This document shows, piece by piece, positions 62,460 through 64,000 of a DNA stretch of 64,000 nucleotides; position 1 is the first letter of the stretch; every line of letters starts with the position of its first letter. The position numbers and the translations under genes were made by a program. A model generated the notes under the pieces. That model saw only the letters and a list, made by a program, of their open reading frames with translations, was not told the DNA's origin and made no database searches. The stretch comes from Bradyrhizobium hereditatis (lineage in GTDB: Bacteria; Pseudomonadota; Alphaproteobacteria; Rhizobiales; Xanthobacteraceae), in the NCBI RefSeq assembly GCF_020329435.1, contig NZ_JAGKJK010000014.1, positions 124,001 to 188,000 on the forward strand. The letters are read 5' to 3'.

Positions 62460-63694
62460 GATGCTCCCCTGATGATTTCGACGGGATGCACGCAAGTTGC
62501 CTTGCGCGCCGGGAAATAGGCCGCGCCTGCGCAGCAGAGAAGGGATATGCCGCCGACGACCACATAGTGCATTGCCGAGTAGTAGATCGACAGCGGAACA
62601 GTGGTGCCCGTCAGCGGATTGAAGATCGTGATCATCGACCAGCCGTAGCAGAGCAGGTAGCCGAGGACCCACCCGAACAGGATGCCGACCAGGCCGATGA
62701 TGGCGGCTTCGATGATGAAAATCCGTCGCACCGCATACTCGCGCATCCCCAGCGACTTCATGATGGCGATGTCCTGGCGCTTCTCGTGCGTGATCGTCGA
62801 GATGATGTTGTAGGTGGCAAAGGACGATGTCAGCAGCATCGCACCCATCACCGTGAGCACGATGAAATCGCGCACGGTAAAGGATGACAGCAGGTCGGCA
62901 TTGGCTTCCTGCCAGGACACCGACTTGTAGCCGGTCTGTGCTTCGACCTGGGCGGCGACCTTCTGCGCCAACATGGGATCGTTCAACCGCAGCCGGAGCT
63001 GATTGACGACTCCGTTTTGTCCCATCATGACCTGCGCCGGCCCCATTAACGAATAGATATGGCTCTCATCGACGCGCTTCAGGCCGGAGCGATACAGCCC
63101 TGACACCGTAGAGTTCAATTGAATGCCCTGGCCGCCGATCAAGAGCACGGTGTCGCCGGATTTTACGCCGATTTTTTCGGCCAAAGCCTCGCCCATGATG
63201 ATGCCGTTCGGCGCACGTGAAAGGTCATCGATCTTTCCCTCACGCATTTGCGAGGCGAGTTTCGAGACCTGAACCTCGCGGCGGGGGTCGATGCCGGTCA
63301 AGGTGATGCCAATGCGCGCGCCGCCGTGATTGACGATCGCGGTAGTCTTCGCCGAGGGAGCGACGTCTCCTGGTATCCAGGAGCGCAGCGAACTCATCAC
63401 GGTCTCAGGATATTTGATGCCGGGGCGCTTGCCGACATTGGCGATGTCGGACATCTGGACCGCGCCATATTCCTGCTCGGCCGGCTGCGTCGGCACCGAG
63501 CGCCGCTCATCCTCGATCGTAATATGCGGCATGGTGTCGACGAGCTGCCGCAGGAAGTCGAGCTGAGAGCCCTGCATCAGGCCCGCCATCATGATGGTGA
63601 AACCGACGCCCATGGCCACGCCCGCCATGCCGACGAGGGTCTGCCGCACCCGGGTGCTGACATGCGTCCATGCGATGTTGAACAGGAGCTTCAC
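62456..63694 (-). CDS. FtsX-type ABC transporter permease (MacB-like)
   Basis: A 412-residue permease with GTG start at 63694. One N-terminal helix (VRQTLVGMAGVAMGVGFTIMMAG), a large periplasmic domain (about residues 45-285), and three C-terminal helices (LTVMGAMLLTSSFATYNIIS, IFIIEAAIIGLVGILFGWVLGYLLCY, MHYVVVGGISLLCCAGAAYFPA) give the MacB fold without a fused ATPase. TEHEKRQDIAIMKSLGM-type loop is present as THEKRQDIAIMKSLGM. It starts six bases after the adaptor stop. Likely exports a lipid, peptide or macrolide-like compound. Confidence 0.92.
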   Translation of the reverse strand: MKLLFNIAWTHVSTRVRQTLVGMAGVAMGVGFTIMMAGLMQGSQLDFLRQLVDTMPHITIEDERRSVPTQPAEQEYGAVQMSDIANVGKRPGIKYPETVMSSLRSWIPGDVAPSAKTTAIVNHGGARIGITLTGIDPRREVQVSKLASQMREGKIDDLSRAPNGIIMGEALAEKIGVKSGDTVLLIGGQGIQLNSTVSGLYRSGLKRVDESHIYSLMGPAQVMMGQNGVVNQLRLRLNDPMLAQKVAAQVEAQTGYKSVSWQEANADLLSSFTVRDFIVLTVMGAMLLTSSFATYNIISTITHEKRQDIAIMKSLGMREYAVRRIFIIEAAIIGLVGILFGWVLGYLLCYGWSMITIFNPLTGTTVPLSIYYSAMHYVVVGGISLLCCAGAAYFPARKATCVHPVEIIRGAS

Positions 63695-63700
63695 GGGCGG

Positions 63701-64000
63701 CTACCGGCTGTTGCTGATGAGGTTGCGGCGCGCGTCGTTGACGACGGAATCGATGTGGGCGGTCATCGCCGCCGAAATCACCGCGTCATCCGGGTCTGAA
63801 CGAACTGGGCTGGCCGATGCGACCATGGTGGCCTCAGGCGTTGCGATAGGCTGATCGACCGGTTCGCTCGCGGGCGCCGGCTCCGCTGCCCGGGTCACGC
63901 TGCTGTCGATGCGAATTCTCGCGCCGTCCGCGAGATCAATTCGCGCGGGCGAAAGCACTGACGTGCCCTTGGAAACCTCGCCGATGATCTCGACGTTGCG
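63701..64000 (-). CDS. C-terminal part of a periplasmic adaptor (MacA/HlyD-type), cut by window edge
   Basis: The frame is open to the end of the window, giving the last 99 residues. The visible start RNVEIIGEVSKGTSVLSPAR followed by IDLADGARIRIDSSVTRA looks like the C-terminal beta domain of an RND/MacA-type membrane-fusion protein. It is followed by a long Ala/Pro/Val linker and a tail (DPDDAVISAAMTAHIDSVVNDARRNLISNSR) beyond the usual adaptor length. It is the first visible gene of the exporter operon, upstream of the permease by six bases. The rest lies outside the window. Confidence 0.75.
   Translation of the reverse strand, partial: RNVEIIGEVSKGTSVLSPARIDLADGARIRIDSSVTRAAEPAPASEPVDQPIATPEATMVASASPVRSDPDDAVISAAMTAHIDSVVNDARRNLISNSR

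Overview
The window is about 64 kb of GC-rich chromosome from an alphaproteobacterium, most likely a Bradyrhizobium or close relative (Nitrobacteraceae). This rests on several things: the split F1-only ATP synthase operon atpHAGDC, the mdh-sucCD-sucAB-lpd order, the rplU-rpmA-obgE-proBA-nadD-rsfS-rlmH-envC-ctpA block, a ROSE-type RNA thermometer in front of a small heat-shock gene, and dispersed palindromic intergenic repeats. I identified it by eye; no database search was run.

Layout. 1-9.4 kb holds a cut-off DUF1223 gene, DUF2794, an acetyltransferase, a Bax-inhibitor-1-like membrane protein, a YbbA/YbbP-type ABC exporter divergent from a TesA-like esterase, thpR and zapE. 9.5-20.3 kb is the TCA block mdh, sucC, a DUF1579 gene, sucD, sucA, sucB, a tiny membrane protein, an SDR and lpd. 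20.3-26.5 kb carries two membrane proteins, xerC, priA, a PPOX-type flavoprotein and rlpA. 27.1-32.3 kb is the F1 ATP synthase operon with a clear terminator. 32.4-37.1 kb holds a DegP-like protease, a small heat-shock gene pair under ROSE control, small unknown genes and two tandem RppH-type Nudix genes. 37.2-50.2 kb is a mostly minus-strand envelope, ribosome and proline block (deacetylase-like protein, ctpA, envC, rlmH, rsfS, nadD, proA, proB, obgE, MaoC, GNAT, rpmA, rplU) with one plus-strand DMT transporter. 50.5-52.1 kb has a ROK-family protein whose kinase motifs are in permuted order, then tRNA-Ser(CGA).

52.4-61.5 kb, just downstream of the tRNA, is the accessory and most unusual part. 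A membrane-anchored patatin-like phospholipase is followed at once by a 1226-residue protein joining a DyP-type haem peroxidase to a cytochrome P450. Behind it lies a large class III nucleotide cyclase / AAA-type ATPase / helical-repeat regulator. A CRP-like palindrome sits at promoter distance in front of the first gene. I read the pair as a candidate bacterial oxylipin-like pathway (lipid release followed by peroxidation or hydroxylation), possibly tied to cAMP. The protein families are seen in the sequence; the pathway is inference.

61.7-64 kb is the minus-strand end of a MacAB-like exporter operon (adaptor cut by the window edge, FtsX-type permease, ATPase). Two FNR/FixK-like palindromes lie in the convergent gap between the cyclase gene and this operon.
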